This document shows, piece after piece, positions 12,401 through 24,400 of a stretch of DNA of 64,000 bases; the first letter of the stretch is position 1, and the number at the start of each line of letters is the position of its first letter. Both the position numbers and the translations under genes were made by a program. The stretch spans positions 930,001 through 994,000 of the forward strand of contig CAWUHX010000037.1 of NCBI GenBank assembly GCA_963922205.1, read 5' to 3'. The notes under the pieces are model-generated. The model ran no database searches, was not told the DNA's origin, and was given only the letters and a program-made list of their open reading frames with translations. The stretch is from Romanomermis culicivorax. Lineage: Eukaryota; Nematoda; Enoplea; Mermithida; Mermithidae.

Positions 12401-15400
12401 GATACGTACCCCCGAACAGCCCCATTCCACATTGAGGTTGTTATAGGAGGTCGTAAGACTCTCTAGTGAGGCCCCGCATTTAAGTTAAAAGTATCTTTGT
12501 TGTTGTAGGTATGGGGAACCGGACTGTTGCACTATCACCGAGGCTTAGCCAAGGGAGTAGTTCTAACAGGTCAGTTCAGACCAGAAGCCTCAATCTTTTC
12601 TTACGCCTCTTAAGAAAAGACCTGCACAACAAAAGCGCTGGGATAAGAAAGGTATTACGATGCATTAGTTTCATTTTGATTTATTTTCATTGTTATAAAG
12701 ATTCATTTTTCAGCCTTTTAGAATGTACAAACCTGAAAATTTTTTTTTGCTCGGTTATGGCCCTGTGAATATAGGTAGGTACGTTTTAAAGAACGCTGTC
12801 AAGAAATAAGTTTACAACAGAGCACACCATATGGAGGGGCATGGGGGGGTATTACCCCGGTCTTAGATTTGGAAATTCATTTACTACCCCCATAAAAACA
12901 GCTCACTATAGCAAAAAATTTTGGTAGACCTCATCCTCTCCTCTGTAGGTTATAGTAATTCGAGAAAAATTGTGCAATGTGTGCTTGAGAGGAATTACTC
13001 ACTGGCCTTTTCGACACATTTACTGAGCAGATGATAATGGGAAAGTATGCAACTTCTGTGCCATATAGCGATTTTTAGGAAAGGATATCCGCAGATTTAT
13101 ATATACTACTTGTAGGAAATCATTATACATATAATTGGGAGATCAAATACTGAGTAATGTAAATATGTGATTCATGAAAAAATCGCCCCTTGGGAAGAAA
13201 AACATTATGTTCTTAAAATTCTTCCTCTCCATGCTCTCCTTTCCTTTTTCCCGCTTCTGCACTTTCATATGGAAGCACTGTTTCAACCGTTATCAGTGAT
13301 GGAATAAGCTCATACTCCTAAAGATGCTGGTTCAAATAATGTTTCCAAAAGTATGTTGTGCCTGATTCTTGAAATGTGCAGGAATCAGTTGACACAACAA
13401 CCTTCAAAGTGTGACTATTCTCTGCGTATAATTAGTATATTCAAGTTGCATGATTTTGAGCTGGAAAAAATGGGTTGAAATAGTAAATGGTGTTTGACCG
13501 TAGGGGCATTTATCATTTTTGTAAGTTGTAAGTGGTTTTGTTGTGAGAGTACTACACCAACCCCCTCCGGAAAAAAGTTGAGAGAAAAAAAAGGTCACGG
13601 CATATTTCAAGTACTAAACTTATAATTTACGATTTTACCCTACCTAAATTTTCGACCTTGGGGTCCTCTGGTTTACAATAACACATTTCTCAACAATGCT
13701 TAATACAATCACTAATAACTTGATCACTATTGTAAAAAGAAATAAACTATTGTAAAAAGAAATAAACTACCGTGCGCTAATGGAGTCAAACTGCCATTAG
13801 CGGCACTGCTAATGGGTGTGCCGCTAAAAAAACACTGGTGTGTTGTAATGGGGCGTCTGGCTATTCATAACGCGGCATTCCCCGCACTCACCACCACCAC
13901 TACAACCACAAATTCCGAACCACCCATGTGGCTCGGTTAGCGCAGTTGGTTAGCGCGTCTACCTTGTATGCAGAAGGTCGAGGGTTCAAGCTCCTCACCA
14001 AGCGTTATTTTTCTGACGCGCCGGCCACGTGGATTTGGGCATATGACAAGATTGTGTCCGAACTTGGCGTCCGTCCTAACTTGGCGTCCGTCTTAACCTT
14101 GCGTATTAGTCCCATGTTGGCGTCCATTTTATGTCCTAACTTGGCGTCCATCCTAACTTGGCGTCTAACTTGGTGTCTGTCCTAACTTGGCGTCTGTCTT
14201 AACTTGGACTATAATATGCTTTGGATCAAAATTAACCCAAATTCACTTTATTGATTGTTGAAAAATATGCATTTACGAAATACACATAAATCATTACACT
14301 TACAGGAGTTATTCAGAATATACGTAAATTTTACTCATATTTTTCTATATATAGAAACAGTTTGCCAATGAAGAAAGCACATAGTTTCACAAAGAAACAT
14401 TGCATTTTTGCATACAAATTCGTAGGTTCCCAGAATTTCGAAAACTGAATAAGTTATCTATGTTCTCAAAATCTAACAGACTTCCCGTCCCGCAAAAACG
14501 TTCATTTGAATTTGAGTCTTTAAATATAGTTGATCAATTGCGCTGTTCTCTAAAATACGGGTGATTTTGGAGAAGCAAAGGGAATCAAGAGAATCAAAAA
14601 TATAGCCCGATAAATCGTTGCTATCCATTCACATTTTCTTCTTACTTCTTTCTTCCTTTACCTCATTTCTCATAATGTATTTTCATATATTTTGTATTTA
14701 TTCGTTTAAACCTTTTTCCTTAAAAGAGGATGCAAAGGAGGAGGGCCCGAACAAGACAGCATTGAGGACAGAAGGAAGGAAGGGGGAACACGACTAAACA
14801 ATAAATTCAAAATAATTTCGTGATAAGCTAGGGATCAACTCTCAGCTCCATAATCCTACAGTTCTGAGCTGCTTTGCTGCTCCGTTGCTCTGGCAGAGCA
14901 GCTATGGATAAAGGTGATCTGGAACTCCGTATATTTTTGTCAGTTTCTTTACTGTATTTTACATTGCTGAAAGGAATGCGACAAATAAGTTCCTTGGTTA
15001 AGTATGGTTGATTTTTTGACTCCTGCCTTGCTACTCAATTCCCATGGTACTTGATTGGAGAGGGCCGTGGCCCCCTTGATTCTCCAGTATGGTAGCTGGT
15101 TTTTCCCATTCATCCTATTACCATCTTTTTTTGTTTACTCTTCTTTGTATTCTTTCTCTGTTTAATTTTTTTGTCTGTGTTTCCGTTTCTCCTTTCTTCC
15201 CCTTTCTATTTTCTCTTCCATTTTATCTATCACTCTCTTTTATTCATTTTGCATATGGTCAGTAGTTTAATAAAATGTTGATGTATGAAATTGTATTAGC
15301 AGCTAGTACACAAATTATATAGGGATACCTACATAAAGAATTTCAGAGGAGATGTAATAAAGTTAAAGTAAGAGAACAAAAAGAGATGAATTCGAAGACT

Positions 15401-18400
15401 AAAAGAGGGAAAAATGGAAGAATCAAGTTAACTTTGATTTTATGATGCGTTGGACGCCGAGTTAGGATGGACGCCAAGTTGAGATTTTTATATTTAGCCT
15501 CTAATATAGCATTGGACGCCAAGTTAGGACGGACGCCAAGTTGGGACAAACGTCAACTTAGGACGGACGCCAAGTTGGGATAGAACATACGACAAGTGTA
15601 CTCAGTGGAAAACCTGGAAAATCAGAGGAAAAAATTACGTCTGGGAAATCTGGAAAAGACTGAGAACTTGAAAAATCGAATTTTTGTGCGTTCTAAAAGA
15701 TCAAAATTTCCTGTTGCGTCGTACCGATTTTTATTCATCGAATTCGGCTCGAGCGCGACACTCCGAAAGTCAAATACTATTATCCGATTAGCGTTTAATT
15801 CGCTTTTTCTGCCGATCTTATTTATATATCTTCTCACTCAGTGAGTGTTATAAATCATGATGTTGTAGACAGATTAAAACACGAAAAATCAATGTAATTA
15901 AGATTTTGCCGTGTGCTCTATATATGCATTATTTTTAGCATTTTACGATTTGGTTAAAAAAATCTGAAAAAACTGGAAAATTCTGGGAAAATGACCCGAA
16001 AAAGCCCCAGAATTTCACTTTAAAAATTTCTGTCCGAAACAAACATTCTTGGCTCCGCACAAAGATCTTTTTGGTATCCTTGTTCAACGTACAAAAAGAT
16101 TTTGCCCGCATTATCTGGTCGGAAAATGGTTCTCCAGGCTCTAAAATCAGAAAACACCGAAAATTTTTTTTGGCCCGGCTTCTACTTCATAATTTTTCAG
16201 AATGCTCCATCCAATGTTTTCCCCGTTCCTTTCGGAGCAAAGATTTTCGGAAAATATGAATTGTGCATATTAAACACTAAAATCTCAATTTTACCTCCTT
16301 TTTGTAACTATACTTTCGAACGTGAGGCCGAGTCTGAATTTACAGCGATCATGGAAAAACTCTCAAGAATTGCAAATGGAAGTTTTTCAAATTATGAAAG
16401 AATGAGTGTATTTTTCAATTTTGAAATGATACATGTTTTCGAACAGAAAATTTGAACCTTATACTTCTTGAATAAGTTATCAGGAAATTGATTTTCCAGC
16501 CTGAAGCTGCGTTCTTCAATACCGTGTACTTTTGTCTTTTGTGCTATATAATGAGATCATGAACTCTGCTATCTGGTTTCCGCACACCTTTTTTGGACTT
16601 CGTGGAAAAATTTTTGGACATTTTCCATACAGAACGGAAATTTTTTTTGCGCGTTTCTACTGCTGGTATTGATTAAAAGGTGCATTTTGGTGCAATTAAG
16701 GTCAAAATCTCAAACTTTTTCGATGCTCCACGCCGGCAATGGCAATAATTTATAATGTTCACTACAACTAACCTGAAGCACAGCCAAAAAAAGTAATTTT
16801 TCATTTCTCAGTCATCCATCATTGTTTATAAGAATCTGTTATGTCTCTGCTAGAGTGAGTAAAACCCGTCTCTTTAAACTGAGAATATAATTGTTGATTT
16901 TTCCCACATTTCTCCATACATTTATTTAATACCATCATTTTTCTAGGGAAAATCTGAACTGAGACTATTGAGAGTACTACAAATTATCTCTACCAGTGTC
17001 ATCATGGTTTTTATAGAATAAAATCATGGTTTTTATAGAGTACAAAAATGTCTTGGCTGATCTTTGTACATGTACGAAAAGGCTCGTACAAATAAAACAC
17101 CGGAGTCGTACCTATTTTTTAATTATAAATAAAATAATAACTAGCATCGGATCAAGCCTTGCGCACCCTGACGAATTCATGAGGATTAAAATCAATGTTT
17201 CACCAATTGAAAATTTCAATCCAAAAAATATGCTCAATGGCCCACTTTGCGAAGTGATGATCCAACCATGCGAGCGAAAACCAAATCATCAGATAAAAAT
17301 ATATATACTCGTCTGCTCAAGCACATACATGTAATTAGGGGGCCCGACTTGGTCGAACCCTATGCTCAAATGTTGGGAGCCCCCTAACTCGCAAAAATTT
17401 GGAAAAAATTAGCTTGTTTGGCCTTTTTTGAGAAATTTTTCGAAATTTTGGTATTTTTTGTGGACGCCCCAAATTATGGGACCCCCACCCAAAAATTTGG
17501 GGTTCCCCAACTGATCGGATCTCTTACAGGTATGCTTAAACAATTATATCACGACTACGTCATGTATAAAAACTTCACTGGATTCCATTGGTGATTGTGA
17601 CATTGGTGACATGATAGCTAATTCTTTTATTTACAGGTTTCATTCCCTTGATGTTTGGTTAATTCCCTTCTTGGCTGATTGCTTGATTCTTAAATTAATC
17701 AGTTGTTTAGTTGAGATTAGTTTCCTGATTAGCTGGTTCATTGAAACTGTGATTCGGTTGGTAATTTCTTGACTGGCTGTTAACTTGACTGATTCAACTA
17801 AACAGTCAGTCAATAAATTACCTGCAAATTGTTACTATTATTACGTTCATTCACCTAGTAAATCAACCAATGAAATCAGTCAGTTACTTTTCTTTGTTGG
17901 TTGATTGGTTGATCTCCCTGCAGTTGGATTTTGGTTTATTCCCAGATTAATGGTTTGTTGATTGATGTCATGATTCACTAGATAGTTGGTTGGTTGATTA
18001 CCTGGTTGCTTGGTTGATTCCTTGATTGGCTACTTGGTTGGTTCAATGATTCCCTGGTTAGTTGGCTCATTGATTCACTGGTTGGTTGATTCATTGATTC
18101 CCTGGTTGATTGGTTGATTGATTCTCTGGTTGATTGGTTGATTTCCCGATTGGTTGGTTGATTGATTCCTTGATTGGTTAGTTGGTTGGTTCACTGATTC
18201 TCTGATTGGTTGATTGTTTAGTTCATTAATTCCTTGGTTGGTTGACTGATTTCTCGATTGGTTGAAGCTTCGATTTGTTAGTCGATCGATTCATTGATTG
18301 TCTAGTTGGCTGGCTGATCCCCTGGTTGGTTGGTTGTTTCCTTGATTGGTTGGTTGGATCATTGATCTCCCGGTTAGTTGGTTGATTGACTGGTTCATTG

Positions 18401-21400
18401 ATTCCCTGATTGGTTAGTTGGTAGGTTCATTGACTCCCTGGTTATTTGGTTGATTGATTAATTCCCCGATTGTTAATTGATGCCTCGATGATTCATTGAT
18501 TCTCTGCTCGGTTGGCTGATCCCCAGCTTGGCTGTTTGATATTCTGATTGGTTGGTTGGCCGTTTTGATTGGTTGGTTGGTTGATTCCCTGGTTGGTTTA
18601 TTGATTGGTTGGTTGATTGATTGGTTGGTTGATTCCCTGGTTGGTTAATTGATTGGTTGGTTGGTTGATTCATTGATTCCCTTGTTGGTTGGTTGATTCC
18701 CCCATTGGCTAGTTGATTGATGCCTCGATTGATTAGTTGGTTGATTCATTGATTTTCAGGTTGGTTGGTTGTTTCCCTAATTAGTTGCTCGGTTGATTCC
18801 TGGATTGGTTAATTGATTCACTGATTGGTTGGTTGTTTGATTTCCTGGTTGTTTCCCAGATTGGTTAGTTGGTTGCTTCATTGGTTCCATGGTTTTTTGA
18901 TTGATTTAACGATTAGTTGGTTCACTGCGACTGATTGGTTCATTGGTTCCCTGGTTTTTTGATTGATTTACTGATTAGTTGGTTCACTGCGACTGATTGG
19001 TTCACTGATTCCCTGACTTATTGGTTGTCGACTCTCTGTTTACTTGGTTAACCTTTGAATTATCGATTGCATTTGCTGGGTGAAAATCGGTTCATACACA
19101 AAACATGATCTGGTGTTGAGAATCAAGTTATCTGATACCGAGGTCACGTCATCTGGTACCGAGTTGCATCCAGTTAAACCTATTGTCCAGGTATGCTGAA
19201 AATTGTTAGTATCACATCGAATACAGTCGTCAATTCCTCTAAATGGTGAACCTGAAAATGCTTTTTTTGACATCTGATTCAATTCAAGTCACATGTTTGC
19301 AATAGTCTTTGTTGAAATCAGTCTATCAATAATGTTTCAATTGTGCCTGCAATTCATATTATTTTTTTAGTAAGTGCATTTTTTTGGCGTCAAATAGTAG
19401 TATATGTCGCCTACTTCTCTTTCAGATCAAATTATCTTTTATGGAAGCGCCAGAGTATCAGAATTTTTCGAATCGAGTGGTAAATGCAGTCATAAATAAC
19501 GATTATTATCGGGACGCTAATTTCACACCAGATGTAAGAGTTTCATATTTCAGTGGTTCTGAAAATAAATCAGCGAACAGGATTCACATGTACAAAAATT
19601 TTCTCCTGATGTCATCAGTGGTTTTTTTGTACTCGATCCATTTGTACTGGTACAAACGACCTCTCAAAAACCGTTTGTACTCCAAAATTTTATTTTATTG
19701 TAATAAAATGCAACAAAAACAATGTGAAATATGAATATGTTGACCATTTTCACGAGACACATAAGAAGACTGCGAATGTACACTCATAAAACAGTTGATC
19801 ACGAGGCACAGAACATGCACTAGTAGAATACTCCACAAAAAGCTTCTATTGTTATGCCATAGCTACTAGTTTGTCGTTATCGATGCGGACGCATAACAAA
19901 CAAGTCCATTGGCACTGAATACTGACAACTGTTGAGTGATGAAAAATTTTTTTGCGCTAAAATTTCCGTTTGTACTGGTACAAGCGAAGCCAAAATTTTC
20001 GTTTGTACTCTGGACCGTTTCGTTTGTACAGTACAAAAAAACGGGATGTCATACATGTGCACAACAGCTCCTGTAGCAGACATCCCCAAGCTACAAAATT
20101 TGGCCAAGGACAACTTCAAGTAGTTGACGAAACATCAGACAATCCCATGGGGCGGGTACGAGCGCGTATTACCCCCACATAAAGTCCTACAAATTGATCG
20201 CCGGTTGCGTAATTTTTTCACGAAATGAAATGTTTAGTGAACATTTAGCTAAACTACCCCGAAAATTTTCAACTTTACTCCTACTTGAAAAATCTGACTT
20301 TGGGGACCTTTGTATAACCTTGCAGGAAGATGGCAGTTATATTCTCATACAGACAACAAAGCGCCCCATGCATACATGTAATTGGGTGGAAGTGCTATGA
20401 GAACCCCCCTCCCCAGAAATCGTCGACCATATGGCTAGCCATTGGGCGACCGCCATACATGCACAGCATAGAAATTCTGGGGGGGTCAGCTAGGACAGGG
20501 GGTGGAATACAAATTTTTTTTGTTCCTGATAACGAAAAAAGATCTTCGATAGGTCTTGTAATATCCAAGCAGCATATTCTTTATTTTATATTAGTCAGAT
20601 ATGGGAAATTATTTGCCTATACTGTACTTTTTAAAGTTTTAATGTTACTTTTTTGGACTTCAAGTATGCTTTATTTAGAAAAATTGTTCAACTACGGCAT
20701 CATTCCTATTTTTATGATGACTTTCTCTTCTCACTTGCTCATTTTCCTTTGTCATCTTCTGGATCAGTGCTGGGGTGGTCAAATCTGCTGGGGGTTAATC
20801 AAAGTCTGCTGGGGGTCAAAACCCCTCCCAACCCTCCTCGTGCATGTATGGCGAGCGCCACCAGGATTTTCCAATCCTATGGCTAGCCATTAGCCATAGG
20901 GACCCCCATACTTTTGGTCGGAAAAATACTGAAAAATTTCAATTTTTTGATGTAAAATGTCAATTTTTGAATAAAAAATGGTCAAAAACGTCAATTTTTT
21001 CGGCGGTTCGCGCCATAAATACATTTTTTATCATTTTTTAGACAACAATTACTATTTTTTGGACCGTTTTTCAGACTTTTTTCGTGGATAAATCAAATTT
21101 TTTTTCCTTCAGAGACCCATCCCCCCAAAATTTTGGGAATTACTGACCCCCGGCCCAGAAAAAGTGGCCCAACCTCCCCCCCAGACCTCGGGGCTCCGTT
21201 ACATGTATGGCCCCATCGTGCATTTGTACTACTTGTAGAATAGTACGTTCAATCTCAAGCACCTCTGCTTTGTTGTCTATTGAAGGAAAAAAAGCTGAAA
21301 TTTTAGTCTGAAAAGACGGAAAATTGTCTGAAAAAACTAGAATTCTAAGGTCAAAAATTTTGAGTCAAGTGGCGCAAGGCACCGAAAAAAGTTGAGTTGT

Positions 21401-24400
21401 TGAAAAAGTTGAAGGTGTACGTAAGATTTGCCAATCGTTTGACTGTTAGACCTAAATTTTGACTGCAGTGCCAACCTGTTGGATGAAAACAGGCGGAAAA
21501 TGATAATTTTTCGGCAGAATACAGTTATTTTGGAACTAGAAATGGTCGAAAATATCAATTTTTGTCGCTCCTGCCATAAATACCAATTCTTATGGATTTT
21601 TAGACCAAAAAACTATTTTTGAAAACCATTTTCCAACTTTTGTGCCGAAAATTTCGAACTTTTTTCGTCCTGAAACCTTCTAAATTTTCGGAAACATGAT
21701 CTCGCCAACCGTCGTAGCCCCGTTTCTATGGTCGCTATATATCTAGCAATATGGACGAAGATTTCTGGGCTAACGTTCCCCTTTCCTGTTGTTTAAGCCT
21801 TTCAGAAGGTTCGCCTGTGAGTTGCGGGAAAAACATATAAAGCGCACCAAAACACTCTCCTTGATATATGTTTAACATTTCCAGAAGATCGCCATTGAAT
21901 TGTGAAACCAAATCATTTAAACACGACAGGTGCGCAGCGCCCAGAAATTTGGGATTTGGGTTTTTGAGAAAACATTAGACATCAAAATAATGTTTCATTC
22001 TGATCTCGATGCATTCGAACGGCTTTGTAAAGATTGTTACTGTCCCGAATCGAATTTTTCCTCCAGGAACATGTGTCAGAAAATTTGAGAATCCACCCTC
22101 AGAAAATGCGTAAATATGCAGTAATTTAGTCTTTACGAAATTTGAAGACTTACTGAAAGTCGCTTCCGAGCTCAATTGTAAAAATTATCCCCTTATGAGT
22201 AGACGACATACGTGTGATAACGGATGATCCCAACGTCGATGCATTTTTTAAATGGATTGAATGTTGAAAAATGTCCAAGGCATACAATTGATTTTCGAAG
22301 ATTTTAAAACTCATCGGACCTCTTACCCCTATGGGTCAGGTTAGTCCCCACCTTACATGTCATTGGGGTGAGAGAAGTTCTGTAGGAATCCCCCTCCCGA
22401 AAATCGTCGGCCATATGGCTGGCCATTGGGCGAATCCCCCCAGATTTTCCAATCCCATGGCTAGCTATATGTTAGTCATAGGGACCCCCATACTTTTGGT
22501 CGGAAAAATACTGGCGAATGTAAATTTTTTGATGAAAAGTGTCAATTTTTGAACAAAAAATGGTAAAAAATGTCAGTTTTCTTGGCGCTGCGCACCATGA
22601 TTACATTTTTCACGGTTTTTTATTTTTATAGTTCTTTTCGGATTTTTCTGGTGAAGAAATCAAATTTTCTCCTTCACAGGCCCTCTCCTGAAATTTTGGG
22701 TAATCAGTGATCCCCAGCCCCAGACATGCACGGCAAGAATTTTCCAGGGGGGAGGGTCCTTGGACTTTTTGTCTAGGGAGGTAGGGGGTGGGCGAGCTAG
22801 AAAACAAAAAAAAAGTTCTGAAAGCTTGTTTTTCATACAAAATATGCACGAAAATCATCAAAAAAGCCGTCTTGAAAAAATTACAGGGGGGTGTTTGGTT
22901 TGGGGCCAGGGCGGGTGGCTAGGGTCTCAGGTAAGGGGGTTTACCCTCCTACCTCCTCCTATGTGCATGTATGCATAGCCCTAGAAAAAGTCGCCCGACA
23001 CCCCTGACCTCGGGGCCCCGTTACGTGTATGGTCCCCACCCAACCTGCCCGAGGTATTACACGTATTCTAGGCGGCCTCGAACCTTTCAAGCACCTTCGA
23101 AATACAGATGTGATTACATATCGTACCTAATATTATTGAAAGAGCATATCAGAGTTATTGAAATTTATCAGAACTTTTTGACAGGAAAGTTTCGTATGTT
23201 TTTGATTCTCTCAAATTTCAGACGATCGTTTATTTGTCCGCCTTTTACGACTCGGTTTATCTTTACGGGCTTAGTTTGAATGAATCAATTCATAAACAGA
23301 TGGATATGTACAGCGGTGCAAATATCATGAACGCTGCTGAATTTATGATATACAATGGTATGACATGTACTGAACTACGCGAAATTAAGTAGTATTCTTT
23401 ACGCATGTCTTCTTCCCCACACATCGGAAATTTGAATATTTATTTCTGAGCTCTTAAATGTCAAAGAAATTCTACATTCCATTTGAATTACTTGCATATT
23501 TATTCAAAACTTTTGATGGAAGTTTTCGACAATTTTTGATTATTTCTTGCATTCGGAAAAGCAATATTTCGAACCTATCATAGAAAATTTTTTGCAACTT
23601 CAAACCAAGCCATTTTATCAGCTTCTGTTCAGGTGCTCGCGGAAAGATTGTTATTGATGGAAATGGAGAAAAAGTACCTAGATACAAAGCTGGCCAATTA
23701 CAAGTGGAAAATTCTAGCATAACATATTTCATGGTTATGGGGATTAATTCCAGCGATACGAACAATTTTAACATTAAGCTATGTAGTGTTAAATGTTATT
23801 TTATCGGTTCTATTATATGTAGCTTTGTAGTTTTTGGAAATGAGAGGTCAACCAATTTGGGGCACACCAAAGAATCAACCTATTCTCGATGTACCAATAT
23901 GCGGCTTTAGCAATGAATTTTGTCAAAAGAGCTACTCAACTTGGTGTAAGTACCTTATTTTTGAAGAAAAATTTTCCGCTTCGCTGAGAAAGTTTGCTTT
24001 CTTTCAGTGTGAGAATGAATAAGTACTACTAGATATAGAAGTCTCCTAACCGTTTCTATCACTTGTTATGCCTCAAGGACCGTATAGACGATTAGGCAGC
24101 GGGAATGAATACACCAAAAAATTTTACCGTTTTCTAAATTGTAAAAAGCAGACTTGAAAAATATTAAAAATCTTTTAGTTCTTTTTATCTTTTGCGATAC
24201 AGCAATTCATTATGATTCATCATTTTTATAAACCACCATCAATGCCATTTCGTTTCAGACATTGCAAGTGGCGTTCTTATTTTCGTTTTGCTTACAATTT
24301 CAGTGAGTGCTGCATTTTATTACAGGTACAGTATTGCGACGAATTTTGAAGCTTTGTACTCAAAATGTTGACGTAGTTGAAATTTAGGAAACGAAAATTT

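Larger units (their letters stand above)
8650..12631 (+). mobile_element. Non-autonomous LTR retroelement with gag only (no pol)
   Basis: A long direct repeat of 173 bp (8790-8962 and 12459-12631) brackets gag-like coding sequence. The left repeat ends in ...acaaca, followed by a TGG-starting primer-binding-site candidate (8965). No protease, RT or integrase is present between the gag end (about 12466) and the right repeat, so pol has been lost. The left LTR may extend upstream to about 8650. The right copy begins abruptly at 12459, consistent with a deletion fusing gag to the middle of the 3' LTR. It lies inside the 12.9-kb intron of the cyclase gene, in the same orientation. Confidence 0.75.
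19426..24325 (+). other. Guanylyl cyclase exons 5-9: second half of ectodomain and transmembrane span
   Basis: Exon 5 (19426-19533) follows a 12.9-kb intron and continues the ligand-binding fold. Exon 6 encodes [15 protein letters not shown], the usual 'v..l.DaVylya' helix. Exon 7 has the [16 protein letters not shown] strand typical of the membrane-proximal ectodomain. Exon 8 has the W...P..D.P.CGF pattern seen just before the membrane in these receptors. Exon 9 encodes the single span, [19 protein letters not shown]. The intron between exons 7 and 8 is very short (about 43 bp). Confidence 0.87.

Noticed and set aside
14051..14205. CRISPR-like look of the repeated AACTTGGCGTCC units
   Set aside because: Units are in direct tandem without unique spacers, have an inverse partner array 1.3 kb away, and the genome is animal; they are ends of a mobile element.
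18473..18673. Asn-Gln-Pro-Thr repeat ORF
   Set aside because: Translation of the TTGGTTGATTGATTCCCTGG minisatellite.
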